From JABSSA01 sp039960995 (GTDB taxonomy: Bacteria; Pseudomonadota; Alphaproteobacteria; Rhodobacterales; Rhodobacteraceae), in contig JBDVKF010000075.1 of assembly GCA_039960995.1 (NCBI GenBank), positions 186,001-250,000 on the forward strand: a stretch of 64,000 nucleotides of DNA, written 5' to 3'. Below, piece after piece: positions 7,662 through 17,148 of this stretch. The position numbers were made by a program, and so were the translations under genes. The number at the start of each line of letters is the position of its first letter. The first letter of the stretch is position 1. A model generated the notes under the pieces. That model ran no database searches. It saw nothing but the letters and a program-made list of their open reading frames with translations, and was not told where the DNA came from.

Positions 7662-10070
7662 TTAGCCTCGCATACGGTCGCCGTCCGGGTCGAACAATGC
7701 CTTCGTCATTACCTGCGCTTTGCGCATTTGTCCCAGAATTTCGATCTCAACTTCCAATCCATCAACGATCCGATCCGTGGGCAAGAACCCTTGCGCAACG
7801 GATGTTTGTGCACAATGGGAATACCCGCCTGATGTGCAAAACCCAACAACTTTCCCGTTTAACCAGATCGGCTCGTACCCCGACACATCGGTGTCGTCTG
7901 CATCAACGGTAAACGCACATAACCGACGGCTGGCCCCATTTTCACGTTCAGCCTCAGCAGGGGTGCGACCGATGAAATCGACGTCTTTTTTCCAGGAAAT
8001 GAATCGATCCAACCCCGTTTCAGCAGCTGTGTAATCGGGTGAAAATTCTGACATCCAACTGCCAAAGAAGCGATCCAATCGCAGGGACATCATGGCGCGC
8101 ATCCCAAAGGGTTTCATGCCAAACCCTTGTCCCGCAGTCCACAATTCATCCCAAAGATGGCGTTGATACATGGGGGATGTGTAAATTTCGTACCCCAAGT
8201 CGCCCGTATAGCTTAGCCGCTGCACGATACAGGGTGCCATTCCGATATCCATTTGAACCACATCCAAGAACCGAATGTCTTGCACTGATCCGCGCGTCAC
8301 AGCGTCCAATACCTTTCGCGCATTGGGTCCTGCGATTTGAAATCCTGTGCGTGTATCGCTTATATTACTGATGGTTACGTCGTGACTTTGATGTTGATCG
8401 AACCAGCGCATGTGAAATGCTTGACTGCCATAGCTCGCGGTGAGTTGGAACAGATCCTCTTGCAGGCAAGACACTGTAAAATCACCAATCAACTTGCCCT
8501 TATGGCTCAGCATCGGGGTCAAGGATACACGCCCCATCTTGGGGATGCGTCCGGCCATAATGCGATCTAACCATGCCCGCGCGTTCCCACCGCGAATTTC
8601 GTATTTCCCAAAATTATGGGTTTCATTGATTCCGACGTTGTCGCGAACGGCTTTCACCTCGCGGTTTGTTGCTTCAAATGCGTTCGATCGTCGGAAGGAA
8701 GGTGTTTCAAAGCGGGCTTCGTCACCTTGAGCAAAGTAATTTGGCACCTCGAGCCCATACTGAGCGCCCCAGACCGCGCCCATATTATCAAAGACATCGT
8801 ACATCGGCGTGCGTCGCAGGCCGCGTGCTGCTGGCAATTCTTCGTTGGGATAAGAGACACTGAACCGTTTTTGATAATTTTCGATCACTTTGGGGCGGGT
8901 ATATTCGGATGTCAGCCATGTGGGAAAACGGGCCACATCCATTGCCATAACGTCGCGCTCGGGCTCTCCTTCGATCATCCATTGTGCCAAGGTCAATCCG
9001 ACGCCGCCGCCTTGGCTGAACCCGGCCATGACACCGCAGGCAGACCAATAATTGCGCATACCTGGAACAGGACCGACCAAGGGGTTCCCATCTGGTGCAA
9101 AGGTAAAGGGGCCATGGATCACAGATTTAATGCCTGCATGTTCCAAAACGGGGAACCGCTGATAGGCGAATGAAATACTGTCTTCGATTTTGTCAAAATC
9201 ATCGGGCAACAATTCGTGACCAAAGTCCCACGACGTGCCATCCACAGCCCAAGGGCGGCAGGGTTGTTCGTAAAATCCGATGCACAGGCCACGCCCCTCT
9301 TGCCGCAAATAGCTTTCTCCTGCGGGGTCCATCACATGGGGATGTTCGCTGTCGCGCTCGTAAATCTCGGGCACGGCATCGGTGACAATGTATTGATGCT
9401 CCATCGGGTGCAGCGGAAAATAAACGCCCGCCATTGCGCCGACTTCCCGCGCCCATAACCCGCCAGCATTGACGATGTGTTCAGCGTGAACCGTGCCTTT
9501 GTTCGTCACAATATCCCATGTGCCGTCGCTGCGCTGGTTGGTTTCCTGCACCATACAATGAGTTTCAATCGTCGCCCCGCCCATGCGTGCAGCTTTGGCA
9601 TAGGCATGTGTCGTTCCCGAGGGATCAAGGTGTCCATCAAGCGGATCGTAAAGCGCGCCAAGAATTCCGTCTGTATTGGTTATAGGGGCGATTTTTGCGA
9701 TCTCTTCGGGCCCGACAATCTCGGTTTCTAATCCCATAAAACGATGTTTGGCCCGTTCGGCCAGCAACATGTCAAACCGATCCTGATTGTCGGCAAGCGT
9801 GACGCCGCCGACATGATGCAATCCACAGGACATTCCGGTGATGTCTTCCAATTCTTTGTAAAGACGGATCGTATATCCTTGAAGCGCGGCCATATTCGTG
9901 TCGCCATTCAAGGTATGAAATCCGCCCGCGGCGTGCCAGGTCGATCCAGATGTTAGTTCGGATCGCTCAACAAGCATGACATCCGACCAGCCAAGTTTTG
10001 TCAGGTGATAGAGAACCGAACATCCAACCACACCGCCTCCAATGATCACAACGCGCGCAGTGGTTTGCAT
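7662..10070 (-). CDS. FAD-dependent oxidoreductase with GcvT domains (dimethylglycine/sarcosine dehydrogenase family)
   Basis: An 802-residue enzyme with an N-terminal FAD domain (GGGVVGCSVLYHL at 12-24), a short FAO_M linker near 375-430, and C-terminal GcvT and GcvT_C domains binding tetrahydrofolate (about 430-795). SGSTWHAAG carries the His to which FAD is covalently attached in characterised dimethylglycine and sarcosine dehydrogenases. The reaction is expected to be oxidative N-demethylation, with the C1 unit passed to tetrahydrofolate. The exact amine is unknown. A second paralogue starts divergently 169 bp away. Confidence 0.85.
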   Translation of the reverse strand: MQTTARVVIIGGGVVGCSVLYHLTKLGWSDVMLVERSELTSGSTWHAAGGFHTLNGDTNMAALQGYTIRLYKELEDITGMSCGLHHVGGVTLADNQDRFDMLLAERAKHRFMGLETEIVGPEEIAKIAPITNTDGILGALYDPLDGHLDPSGTTHAYAKAARMGGATIETHCMVQETNQRSDGTWDIVTNKGTVHAEHIVNAGGLWAREVGAMAGVYFPLHPMEHQYIVTDAVPEIYERDSEHPHVMDPAGESYLRQEGRGLCIGFYEQPCRPWAVDGTSWDFGHELLPDDFDKIEDSISFAYQRFPVLEHAGIKSVIHGPFTFAPDGNPLVGPVPGMRNYWSACGVMAGFSQGGGVGLTLAQWMIEGEPERDVMAMDVARFPTWLTSEYTRPKVIENYQKRFSVSYPNEELPAARGLRRTPMYDVFDNMGAVWGAQYGLEVPNYFAQGDEARFETPSFRRSNAFEATNREVKAVRDNVGINETHNFGKYEIRGGNARAWLDRIMAGRIPKMGRVSLTPMLSHKGKLIGDFTVSCLQEDLFQLTASYGSQAFHMRWFDQHQSHDVTISNISDTRTGFQIAGPNARKVLDAVTRGSVQDIRFLDVVQMDIGMAPCIVQRLSYTGDLGYEIYTSPMYQRHLWDELWTAGQGFGMKPFGMRAMMSLRLDRFFGSWMSEFSPDYTAAETGLDRFISWKKDVDFIGRTPAEAERENGASRRLCAFTVDADDTDVSGYEPIWLNGKVVGFCTSGGYSHCAQTSVAQGFLPTDRIVDGLEVEIEILGQMRKAQVMTKALFDPDGDRMRG

Positions 10071-10239
10071 CAGGTTCTCCTTGTCGTTCTATATTTGGGG
10101 CTGTGAATTGCCCATTTGTTAAAACTGTAGACAAACGGTCAAGGCAAGCGATGGTGCAACAACGACAAGGGATGTCGCGTTCGGGCATTTGCGCTGTCTT
10201 CGACGTGCAAGAGTGAATGAAACACGAGGGAGAGTGCCA

Positions 10240-12651
10240 ATGAAAAGTCACGCGCAGGCAGTCGTGATTGGCGGTGGAGTCATTGGATGTTCAATACTGT
10301 ATCACCTCACCAAATTGGGTTGGCATGATGTTGTCTTGCTTGAGCGGGACGAGTTGACCTCCGGGTCGACATGGCATGCAGCTGCCAACATTCACGGTCT
10401 GCATGACAGCACAAATATCAGCCGAATTCAGCACTATACAATGAACCTGTACAAAGAGCTCGAGGCGGAAACCGGGCAGGGATGTGGGGTTTTCCAACCT
10501 GGGTCCTTGTATCTTGCCCAGACCGAAGCGCGGGAACACCAACTGCGGCTGCAAGCGGCTAAGGCCAAGCTGCATGGCATGAATTTTCACGAAGTCAGCC
10601 GGGACGAAGCTGAACGTTTGCACCCTTTGGTCGATTACGACGGCGTCCGCTGCATCATGTGGGAACCCGATGGCGGCAATGTGGATCCGTCCGGGGTCAC
10701 CAATGCCTATGCGACGGGGGCACGTCAAAATGGAGCTGAGATTTATCGATTTACCCCGGTGACAGCAACAGAACAGCAATCAAACGGCAGCTGGATCGTG
10801 AAGACGCCGAAAGGGGATATTCAAACAGACTGGGTTATCAATGCGGCTGGGTTGTGGGGGCGCGAAGTCGCCGCACTTGCCGGTTTGACTTTGCCGCTGC
10901 AACCGACAGAACATCAGTATTTTGTGACAGAGACGATTGCAGATATTGCCCAAATGGATCGCCGCTTGCCATCTGTGGCGGATCGAGACGGCGAATATTA
11001 TCTGCGTCAAGAGGGCCAAGGCCTGTTGGTTGGGGCCTATGAAAAAGACCTACGGTTCTGGGCAGAAGAGGGAACACCACAAGGGTTTGGCCACGAACTT
11101 TTTGCAGATGATTTGGATCGTATCGAAGACAATATTATGCGCGCAATCGAACGCGTTCCTGCTGTTGGGACGGCGGGCATCAAGCGTGTGATCAATGGTC
11201 CGATGATTTGGTCACCTGATTCCAACGTTTTGTTTGGCCCTGTTCCAGAGCTTGAAAACTATTTCTGCTGCAACGGGATCATTCCCGGGTTTTCTCAATC
11301 GGGCGGTATGGGCCTTCTGGCTGCGCAATGGATTGTCGAAGGTGAAACGAAATACAACATGTTCGCATGGGATGTGGCGAGATTTGGCACCTGGGCGGGC
11401 ACAGCCTTCACCAAAGCCCGCGTAGGTGATCAATATGCGCACCGTTTCAAAATTCACTTTCCCGGTGAAGAACGCGAAGCGGGTCGGCCCGTGCGAAAGC
11501 GCCCTGTCTATGATGTGCAAAAACACATGGGGGCCGTGTTTGGCCTGAATTACGGGTGGGAGCATCCGCTTTATTTCGGGGATGTTGCCGATACGGCCGG
11601 GTTCACCCGCCAACCTTGGTGGACCGTTGTCGGTGATGAATGCCGAATGCTGCGCGATCGTGCGGGCATTATCGATATTTCGAATTTCGCCAAATACTGT
11701 GTCAAAGGGGCCGGAGCCGAAGAGTGGTTAAACGCGGTTTTTGCAAATCGCATGCCCAAATCAGTTGGGAAATCTTGCCTGACGCCATTGATCAGTCAAC
11801 GCGGCGGAATCGCGGGCGATTTTACCGTCACGCGGCTGGCGCAAGACGAATTCTGGATCATCGGGTCAGGAATGGCAGAACGGTATCATCACCGGTTTTT
11901 CAAAATGGTGCCTTTGCCCAAGGGAACGTCTTTTGAAACTCTGACAGAGGCTTTCTGTGGCTTCAACGTTGCGGGCCCCGCGTCGCGCGACATGCTCCAA
12001 CGCATGACCAATTGTTCTTTGTTACCTGATGATTTTGCTTTCATGCAAAGTGCGTGGATCCAACTGGCAGGTGTCAATGTTCTGGCCCTTCGTGTGTCGT
12101 TCTCTGGTGATCTTGGTTGGGAATTGCATTGCGAGGTAGAAGATCAGGAAAAGCTTTATATCGCGTTAGTCGAAGAAGGGCGCGCAGTTGGAGCGGGTCC
12201 AGTTGGAAGCCGAGCATTGATGAGCTTGCGCATCGAAAAGGGATATGGATCCTGGAGCCGCGAATACAGCCCAGAGTACTGGCCCCAAGAAGTAGGGTTG
12301 GACCGCCTTTGCAAACTGGACAAGGATTTCTTGCACAAAGACGCTGTTGTTGCGGTGTTGCAGAACGAACCGCGCGAACATTTGGTTCTGTTAGAGCTTG
12401 ATGGCGCACAGACCGATGCGTCAAACGCGGATGCGACCGGAGGCGAGCCGATATTCAAAGACGGCAAGGGGATCGGGCGCGTGACTTCGGGCGCCTATGG
12501 TTACAGCGTCGGGAAAAGCCTTGCACTGGGATATGTGAAGGGCGCGAAAGCTGGGGATACAGTTGATGTTATGGTTCTAGGGCGCGCGCATCAGGCCCGC
12601 ATATTGGATGAACCGCCGTTTGATCCGAAGGGCGCACGACTTAGGGGATAA
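10240..12651 (+). CDS. FAD-dependent oxidoreductase with GcvT domains, second paralogue
   Basis: An 803-residue paralogue of the divergent gene, with the same layout: FAD motif GGGVIGCSILYHL near the N-terminus, covalent-flavin motif SGSTWHAAANIH, a central linker, then GcvT domains ending in a PPFDPKGARLRG tail. Expected to demethylate a methylated amine with tetrahydrofolate as acceptor. ATG 10240 follows CGAGGGAGAG, a strong ribosome site, and replaces a longer frame opening at 10189. Sequence differs enough from its neighbour to suggest a different substrate (dimethylglycine, sarcosine or a relative), but this cannot be decided here. Confidence 0.85.
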   Translation: MKSHAQAVVIGGGVIGCSILYHLTKLGWHDVVLLERDELTSGSTWHAAANIHGLHDSTNISRIQHYTMNLYKELEAETGQGCGVFQPGSLYLAQTEAREHQLRLQAAKAKLHGMNFHEVSRDEAERLHPLVDYDGVRCIMWEPDGGNVDPSGVTNAYATGARQNGAEIYRFTPVTATEQQSNGSWIVKTPKGDIQTDWVINAAGLWGREVAALAGLTLPLQPTEHQYFVTETIADIAQMDRRLPSVADRDGEYYLRQEGQGLLVGAYEKDLRFWAEEGTPQGFGHELFADDLDRIEDNIMRAIERVPAVGTAGIKRVINGPMIWSPDSNVLFGPVPELENYFCCNGIIPGFSQSGGMGLLAAQWIVEGETKYNMFAWDVARFGTWAGTAFTKARVGDQYAHRFKIHFPGEEREAGRPVRKRPVYDVQKHMGAVFGLNYGWEHPLYFGDVADTAGFTRQPWWTVVGDECRMLRDRAGIIDISNFAKYCVKGAGAEEWLNAVFANRMPKSVGKSCLTPLISQRGGIAGDFTVTRLAQDEFWIIGSGMAERYHHRFFKMVPLPKGTSFETLTEAFCGFNVAGPASRDMLQRMTNCSLLPDDFAFMQSAWIQLAGVNVLALRVSFSGDLGWELHCEVEDQEKLYIALVEEGRAVGAGPVGSRALMSLRIEKGYGSWSREYSPEYWPQEVGLDRLCKLDKDFLHKDAVVAVLQNEPREHLVLLELDGAQTDASNADATGGEPIFKDGKGIGRVTSGAYGYSVGKSLALGYVKGAKAGDTVDVMVLGRAHQARILDEPPFDPKGARLRG

Positions 12652-12682
12652 CACCCTTGTTTTGTATCACTAACAGGGCAGA

Positions 12683-13642
12683 TCACTTTCTGCGCGAAAG
12701 CGGCAAGAACGGTGAAATCCGAAATGAGGACCCATATCCGCGTGACCTGGATCGAAGCACAGGCGTGTTGTTTGACGTTCCACCAGCCTGTTCCCGGAAT
12801 ACAATGAACAGCCCGGATGAAATGATGATGGCCGCACCAAGGAACGTGATCGAATCGATCCGTTCATCGAAAAACAGAACACCGTAAATCGATGCCCAGA
12901 CGATTTGACTATACTGCATCGGAGCAACAATCGCGGCTTCGGCATTTTTGTAGGCGGCGATCATCAGCAAACCTGCGAGAAACCCAAACAGCGAAACGAT
13001 AGCCACGGCACCCAGATGTGTAACAGGCATTGGCTGGTACGTTTTGGGCATTAAAAACGCCATCAACAAAAAGTTCGCCAACAATGGATAAAGCAACAGC
13101 ACAACACTGCGTTCATCGCGCCCGATCTTGCGCACAATCACCGAGGCCAAAGCGCTGAATATCGCGGCAGTCAGTGCGGCGAGATGGCCCAGATGAAGGT
13201 CTGTTGATCCTGGGCGCAGCACGACCACAACACCCGCCAAACCTACAAGAACGGCCAGCAATCGCCGCCACCCGACACGTTCGCCCAATATCGGGATTGC
13301 CAGCAACGTGATGATCAAAGGGGCGGCAAACAAGATCGCATAGGTCTGCGCAAGGGGCAGGACAGTAAAGGCGTAAAAGGCCGACGTCATCGCAATGATG
13401 ACGCAACCTGTGCGCAGCGCGGTCCACCATGGATGGGCGGGGCGCAAATTTGCTTCGGTCTGGTCCCGCATCAACATCAAGGTCGTCAACGGAAACGACA
13501 TTAGGGTGGTGAAAAAGATGATCTGAAACGGAGAATACGTGCCGCCAAGAAATTTGATAACGACGTCATGCGACGCAAATAGTGCAAATGCGCACAAGGC
13601 AAACAAAGCGCCGTTTCGATTTGATTTGGATGTCGTGGTCAT
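12683..13642 (-). CDS. EamA-type (DMT superfamily) transporter
   Basis: A 319-residue inner-membrane protein with about ten hydrophobic helices arranged as two EamA repeats (about 10-140 and 150-285). Each repeat ends with the usual pattern, for example PILGERVGWRRLLAVLVGLAGVVVVLRPG and FFDERIDSITFLGAAIIISSGL. These carriers export or import small metabolites; the substrate is unknown. The 35-residue C-terminal tail is polar and rich in Arg and Ser. It ends tail to tail with the dehydrogenase gene. Confidence 0.85.
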   Translation of the reverse strand: MTTTSKSNRNGALFALCAFALFASHDVVIKFLGGTYSPFQIIFFTTLMSFPLTTLMLMRDQTEANLRPAHPWWTALRTGCVIIAMTSAFYAFTVLPLAQTYAILFAAPLIITLLAIPILGERVGWRRLLAVLVGLAGVVVVLRPGSTDLHLGHLAALTAAIFSALASVIVRKIGRDERSVVLLLYPLLANFLLMAFLMPKTYQPMPVTHLGAVAIVSLFGFLAGLLMIAAYKNAEAAIVAPMQYSQIVWASIYGVLFFDERIDSITFLGAAIIISSGLFIVFREQAGGTSNNTPVLRSRSRGYGSSFRISPFLPLSRRK

Positions 13643-13762
13643 GGCCCAGCCGCAAATTCTGGATTTGGGAGATCAAGACCTCATCCAACCTAAAGATGCA
13701 ACCCGAGTGCTTGGTATCGAACCAATAGAGATGTTGATGACCTTTTATCAGCGCCAAAATGC

Positions 13763-14896
13763 TCAAATACGCGTCACGTGCCGCGCAGTCAGCGGGACAA
13801 TCGCCATGAGTACCACAAGGGCCCAAAACGCCGTTGGAAGGGTTGTGGCATCTGCTGTGAACCCAACAAGGGCAGGGCCGATCAAAATACCTGTATACCC
13901 GGTTGTCGTGACCGAAGCGACGGCCAAGCCTGCAGGCATGACGGATTGGCGACCCGCGGCGCTGAATACAATCGGAACCAGGTTCGCCGCCCCCAATCCG
14001 ATCAGAATGAACCCTGACAGGGCAATCAATGGCCAAGGCGAAACAAGAACAACAGCGACCCCAACCATGGTTGCGACGCCGCCATAGACCAGTACACGGT
14101 ACTGCCCAATCGCGGCCACCGTGCGGTCGCCGGTTAAACGCGCAACAACCATCGCGACGGAAAATATAATGTAACCAACACCCGCGTTTTCCAAATTGAC
14201 CAATTCACGATCCACCAGAAGCAACGCACCCCAATCTAAAATAGCACCTTCAACCAAAAATGTTACTCCGGCCAAGACTGCCAAGAGCAAAACAATGCCA
14301 TGCGGAAATGCAAAAGGTTCTGGGGTCGCACCGCTGACAGCCAGCAATCGAGGCCGCGCCAATACCAGCGCGCACAGCGCCACGGCGGCCCCAATGAATG
14401 CGGCAATGGCAAAGGGCAATCCAACGCTTAGCAACAGGGTCATCAGACCTGCACCAAAAAAGCCGCCAATGCTGAATTGCGCATGAAAGTTTGACATCAA
14501 CGGGCGCTTTTCCTGCCCTTCGATTTCTGCGCCGTGCACGTTCATTGCGACATCGATGGTGCCTAGTGACGCCCCAAAGAAAAACAGCGACGCACCCAGC
14601 ATGAGGGGCGTCGCAGACAGTGCCAATATTGGCAACACGGCCACCAGTCCAAAACCACCCAGCAAGACCATCGGACGCGCTCCGCGACGCGCTGATACGA
14701 CCCCGGTGATCGGCATCGCGACCATCGATCCGATCCCAAGGCAAAGCAAAAGCAATCCGAACTGGCCTTCGTCCGCCCCAACGTTCGCTTTTATGAACGG
14801 AAAAAGCGGGGCACAGCAGGCCATCGCAAAGCCCGCCGCAAAGAACGCGAGGCGCGTGGCAAGCCGGGCCGGTGCGGTCGATGCATGATCCGTCAT
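13763..14896 (-). CDS. Major facilitator superfamily transporter
   Basis: A 377-residue MFS protein with about twelve hydrophobic segments. SARRGARP between helices 2 and 3 fits the MFS loop motif, and SLGTIDVAMNVHGAEIEGQEKRP is typical of the YbjJ-like branch. AAAGGTTCCA precedes the ATG. Substrate unknown. It lies in the same direction as the EamA gene, separated by about 120 non-coding bases. Confidence 0.82.
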   Translation of the reverse strand: MTDHASTAPARLATRLAFFAAGFAMACCAPLFPFIKANVGADEGQFGLLLLCLGIGSMVAMPITGVVSARRGARPMVLLGGFGLVAVLPILALSATPLMLGASLFFFGASLGTIDVAMNVHGAEIEGQEKRPLMSNFHAQFSIGGFFGAGLMTLLLSVGLPFAIAAFIGAAVALCALVLARPRLLAVSGATPEPFAFPHGIVLLLAVLAGVTFLVEGAILDWGALLLVDRELVNLENAGVGYIIFSVAMVVARLTGDRTVAAIGQYRVLVYGGVATMVGVAVVLVSPWPLIALSGFILIGLGAANLVPIVFSAAGRQSVMPAGLAVASVTTTGYTGILIGPALVGFTADATTLPTAFWALVVLMAIVPLTARHVTRI

Positions 14897-14941
14897 TGGA
14901 ACCTTTTGTGCAGTGCCCGCGAAAATTGGGCAGGGGAGTGT

Positions 14942-16255
14942 TTAACCACCAAGCGGACGAATGCGCAGATCTGTAATGCGGTTGCCCTCGCGCCCTGTAA
15001 TTTCAAAGCGAAACCCGTGAAAGCTGAACACCTGCCCAACGGTCGGGATCATCTGTGCTTCGTGGATGACCAAACCTGCAATTGTGTTGGCCTCATCATC
15101 AGGAAGGTGCCAATCACCGGCGCGGTTAAGATCGCGGATCGTTGCGGTGCCTTCGACATGATAATGACCATCATCGGCCAGCCGAAACTCGGTATCATCT
15201 TCGGGGTCAAATTCGTCGGTAATTTCGCCAACGATTTCTTCCAGAATATCTTCAAGCGTGATCAATCCCTGAAGCGACCCGTATTCATCCACGACCAATG
15301 CAAAATGAGATCGAATCCGCAGAAACTGACGCATTTGTTCATCAAGCGTCGTTGTTTCAGGTACGAAATACGGTGGCATTGCCACGGCGCGCACGTCAAA
15401 GTCCTGAACCTTGGCAACGTCTCCGCCGTCTAACGCGATCAGGCGGTACATCGCGCGCAGCAGATCCTTGGCGTGGATGACACCAATGATATTTTCGGGT
15501 TCACCTTCAAAGACGGGCAGGCGCGTGTGGTTGGATCGCAGACATTGTTCCAAAATCGCTTGTGGTTCTTTGCCAACGTCAATCATCTCGATACCGGAGC
15601 GGTGCAACATGATTTCTTCGACAAACCGCTCAGATAAATCCAGCGCGCCCAAAATCCGGTCACGGTCTTCTTTTTCAACAACGCCTTCGGAATGTCCCAG
15701 TTGCAATGCGCCTGCGATTTCTTCGCGTACAGCCATGATATGACTGTCAGGGTCGATCTGAACACCGAACAATTGCAAAATTGCACGGACCAGCAATCGA
15801 ACCGCGCTGACCACAGGGGCAAAGACGCGTACAACAATGGAAATAGGCGCTGACACTATGCTGGCTGCTTTTTCGGCATTGGTGATGGCATAGGTTTTGG
15901 GCATCACTTCGGCGAACACCAAAACCAGACCAGTCATAACAAAGGTCGCAAGGGCAATGCCGCTGTCGCCAAAGGCGCGTGTCAAAACCGAAGTGGCCAG
16001 AGACGTCGCGAGAATATTGACCAGATTGTTGCCAAGCAGTACCGACCCGATCAGACGTTCATTGTCTTCGGTAATTTCAAGGGCGCGTTGCGCAGCGCGC
16101 GATCCTTTGTCCGCTTGGGCCCGCAATTTCCCGCGTGACGCAGCCGTCAATGCGGTTTCGGAGCCTGAAAAGAAGGCAGAGAGGAACAACAAGAACAGCA
16201 CAACGCCGCTCGTAATCCAGAAGGCGGCGTCCAACATTGAAGTATCGCTATCCAT
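14942..16255 (-). CDS. HlyC/CorC family membrane protein (DUF21-CBS)
   Basis: A 437-residue protein with a DUF21/CNNM membrane domain (about 8-180; SAFFSGSETALTAASR is diagnostic), paired CBS domains (about 200-330) and a C-terminal CorC_HlyC domain (about 345-435). The family is tied to magnesium or cobalt efflux and to membrane stress. I chose ATG 16255 because the longer frame from 16315 adds a polar, unconserved stretch before MDSDTSMLDAAFWITSG. It is divergent from the metallophosphoesterase-like gene. Confidence 0.85.
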   Translation of the reverse strand: MDSDTSMLDAAFWITSGVVLFLLFLSAFFSGSETALTAASRGKLRAQADKGSRAAQRALEITEDNERLIGSVLLGNNLVNILATSLATSVLTRAFGDSGIALATFVMTGLVLVFAEVMPKTYAITNAEKAASIVSAPISIVVRVFAPVVSAVRLLVRAILQLFGVQIDPDSHIMAVREEIAGALQLGHSEGVVEKEDRDRILGALDLSERFVEEIMLHRSGIEMIDVGKEPQAILEQCLRSNHTRLPVFEGEPENIIGVIHAKDLLRAMYRLIALDGGDVAKVQDFDVRAVAMPPYFVPETTTLDEQMRQFLRIRSHFALVVDEYGSLQGLITLEDILEEIVGEITDEFDPEDDTEFRLADDGHYHVEGTATIRDLNRAGDWHLPDDEANTIAGLVIHEAQMIPTVGQVFSFHGFRFEITGREGNRITDLRIRPLGG

Positions 16256-16326
16256 TTCGTGACTTGAAGATTTTCCTGACCTAAGCGTTATGGGGCCTTC
16301 GGACTGGTCAATCAAGGGACGGTTGA

Positions 16327-17148
16327 ATGCGGATTTGTGAACTGGGACATTTGGATCAACCTGTCATGCTGTTTGGCGGGCCTTATTCCAATCTTCAAGC
16401 CACTCAGGCGTTCATGTCCGAAGCAAATAGGCGCGCGATTCCCGGCACGCACCAAATTTGCACCGGTGATGTTGTCGCTTATTGCGGTAAACCAAATGAA
16501 ACTGTTGATTTGATCCGTGCAAGCGGGGGTGCCGTTGTTGCCGGTAATTGTGAAAAACAACTGGCATCGAATGCGTCGGATTGTGGATGTGGATTTGATG
16601 AAGGATCGACATGCGACATGCTGTCAGTCGGTTGGTATCGTTTTGCAAATGCTCAGCTGTCAGATACTGCGCGTGACTGGATGCGACAATTGCCCGACGT
16701 TGCGGTGTTTCGGCATCAAGGTAAACGATGTGCTGTCATTCATGGCGGGCATACGGATATCGCGCGCTTTATCTGGCCGATCTCGACCGATGATTTGTTT
16801 GAACAAGAATGGACCGCACTCGAATCCTTGGTTGGTGCATTGGACGTTGTTATTTCGGGACATTGCGGTTTGGCATTCACCAAAAGCACCAAACATGGGA
16901 CATGGATCAACGCAGGCGTGATCGGTATGCCGCCCAACGACGGCCAAATGACCACGTGTTTTGCCCTTTTGGAAAACGGTAACTTCACCCATCATAGCTT
17001 GTCTTATGATGCGCGATCCGCGCAGCAGGACATGGTCAAGGCTGGGTTATCACAAGGGTACGACGCAAGTTTGATCAGTGGTTATTGGCCATCCGAAGAC
17101 GTGCTTCCGCCTGCTTTGCGCCGGTCTTTGGCGCTGGCCAGTGGATGA
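16327..17148 (+). CDS. Metallophosphoesterase-like protein with degenerate active site
   Basis: A 273-residue protein with the order of motifs of calcineurin-like phosphoesterases, but several ligands changed. Motif I reads FGGPYSNLQ (16-24), where Asp and His of D-x-H are Gly18 and Tyr20. Motif II TGDVVAYCG keeps Asp48. Motif III is GNCE (73-76). Motif IV HGG is present. Motif V is GHCGLAF instead of GHTH. It may be a catalytically altered or inactive relative. AAGGGACGG precedes the ATG. The last 67 bases overlap xerD on the opposite strand. Confidence 0.7.
   Translation: MRICELGHLDQPVMLFGGPYSNLQATQAFMSEANRRAIPGTHQICTGDVVAYCGKPNETVDLIRASGGAVVAGNCEKQLASNASDCGCGFDEGSTCDMLSVGWYRFANAQLSDTARDWMRQLPDVAVFRHQGKRCAVIHGGHTDIARFIWPISTDDLFEQEWTALESLVGALDVVISGHCGLAFTKSTKHGTWINAGVIGMPPNDGQMTTCFALLENGNFTHHSLSYDARSAQQDMVKAGLSQGYDASLISGYWPSEDVLPPALRRSLALASG

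Noticed and set aside
13539..14087. 182-residue plus-strand frame between the EamA and MFS genes
   Set aside because: Most of it is antisense to two well-supported transporters, and the peptide has no hydrophobic core or recognisable domain.
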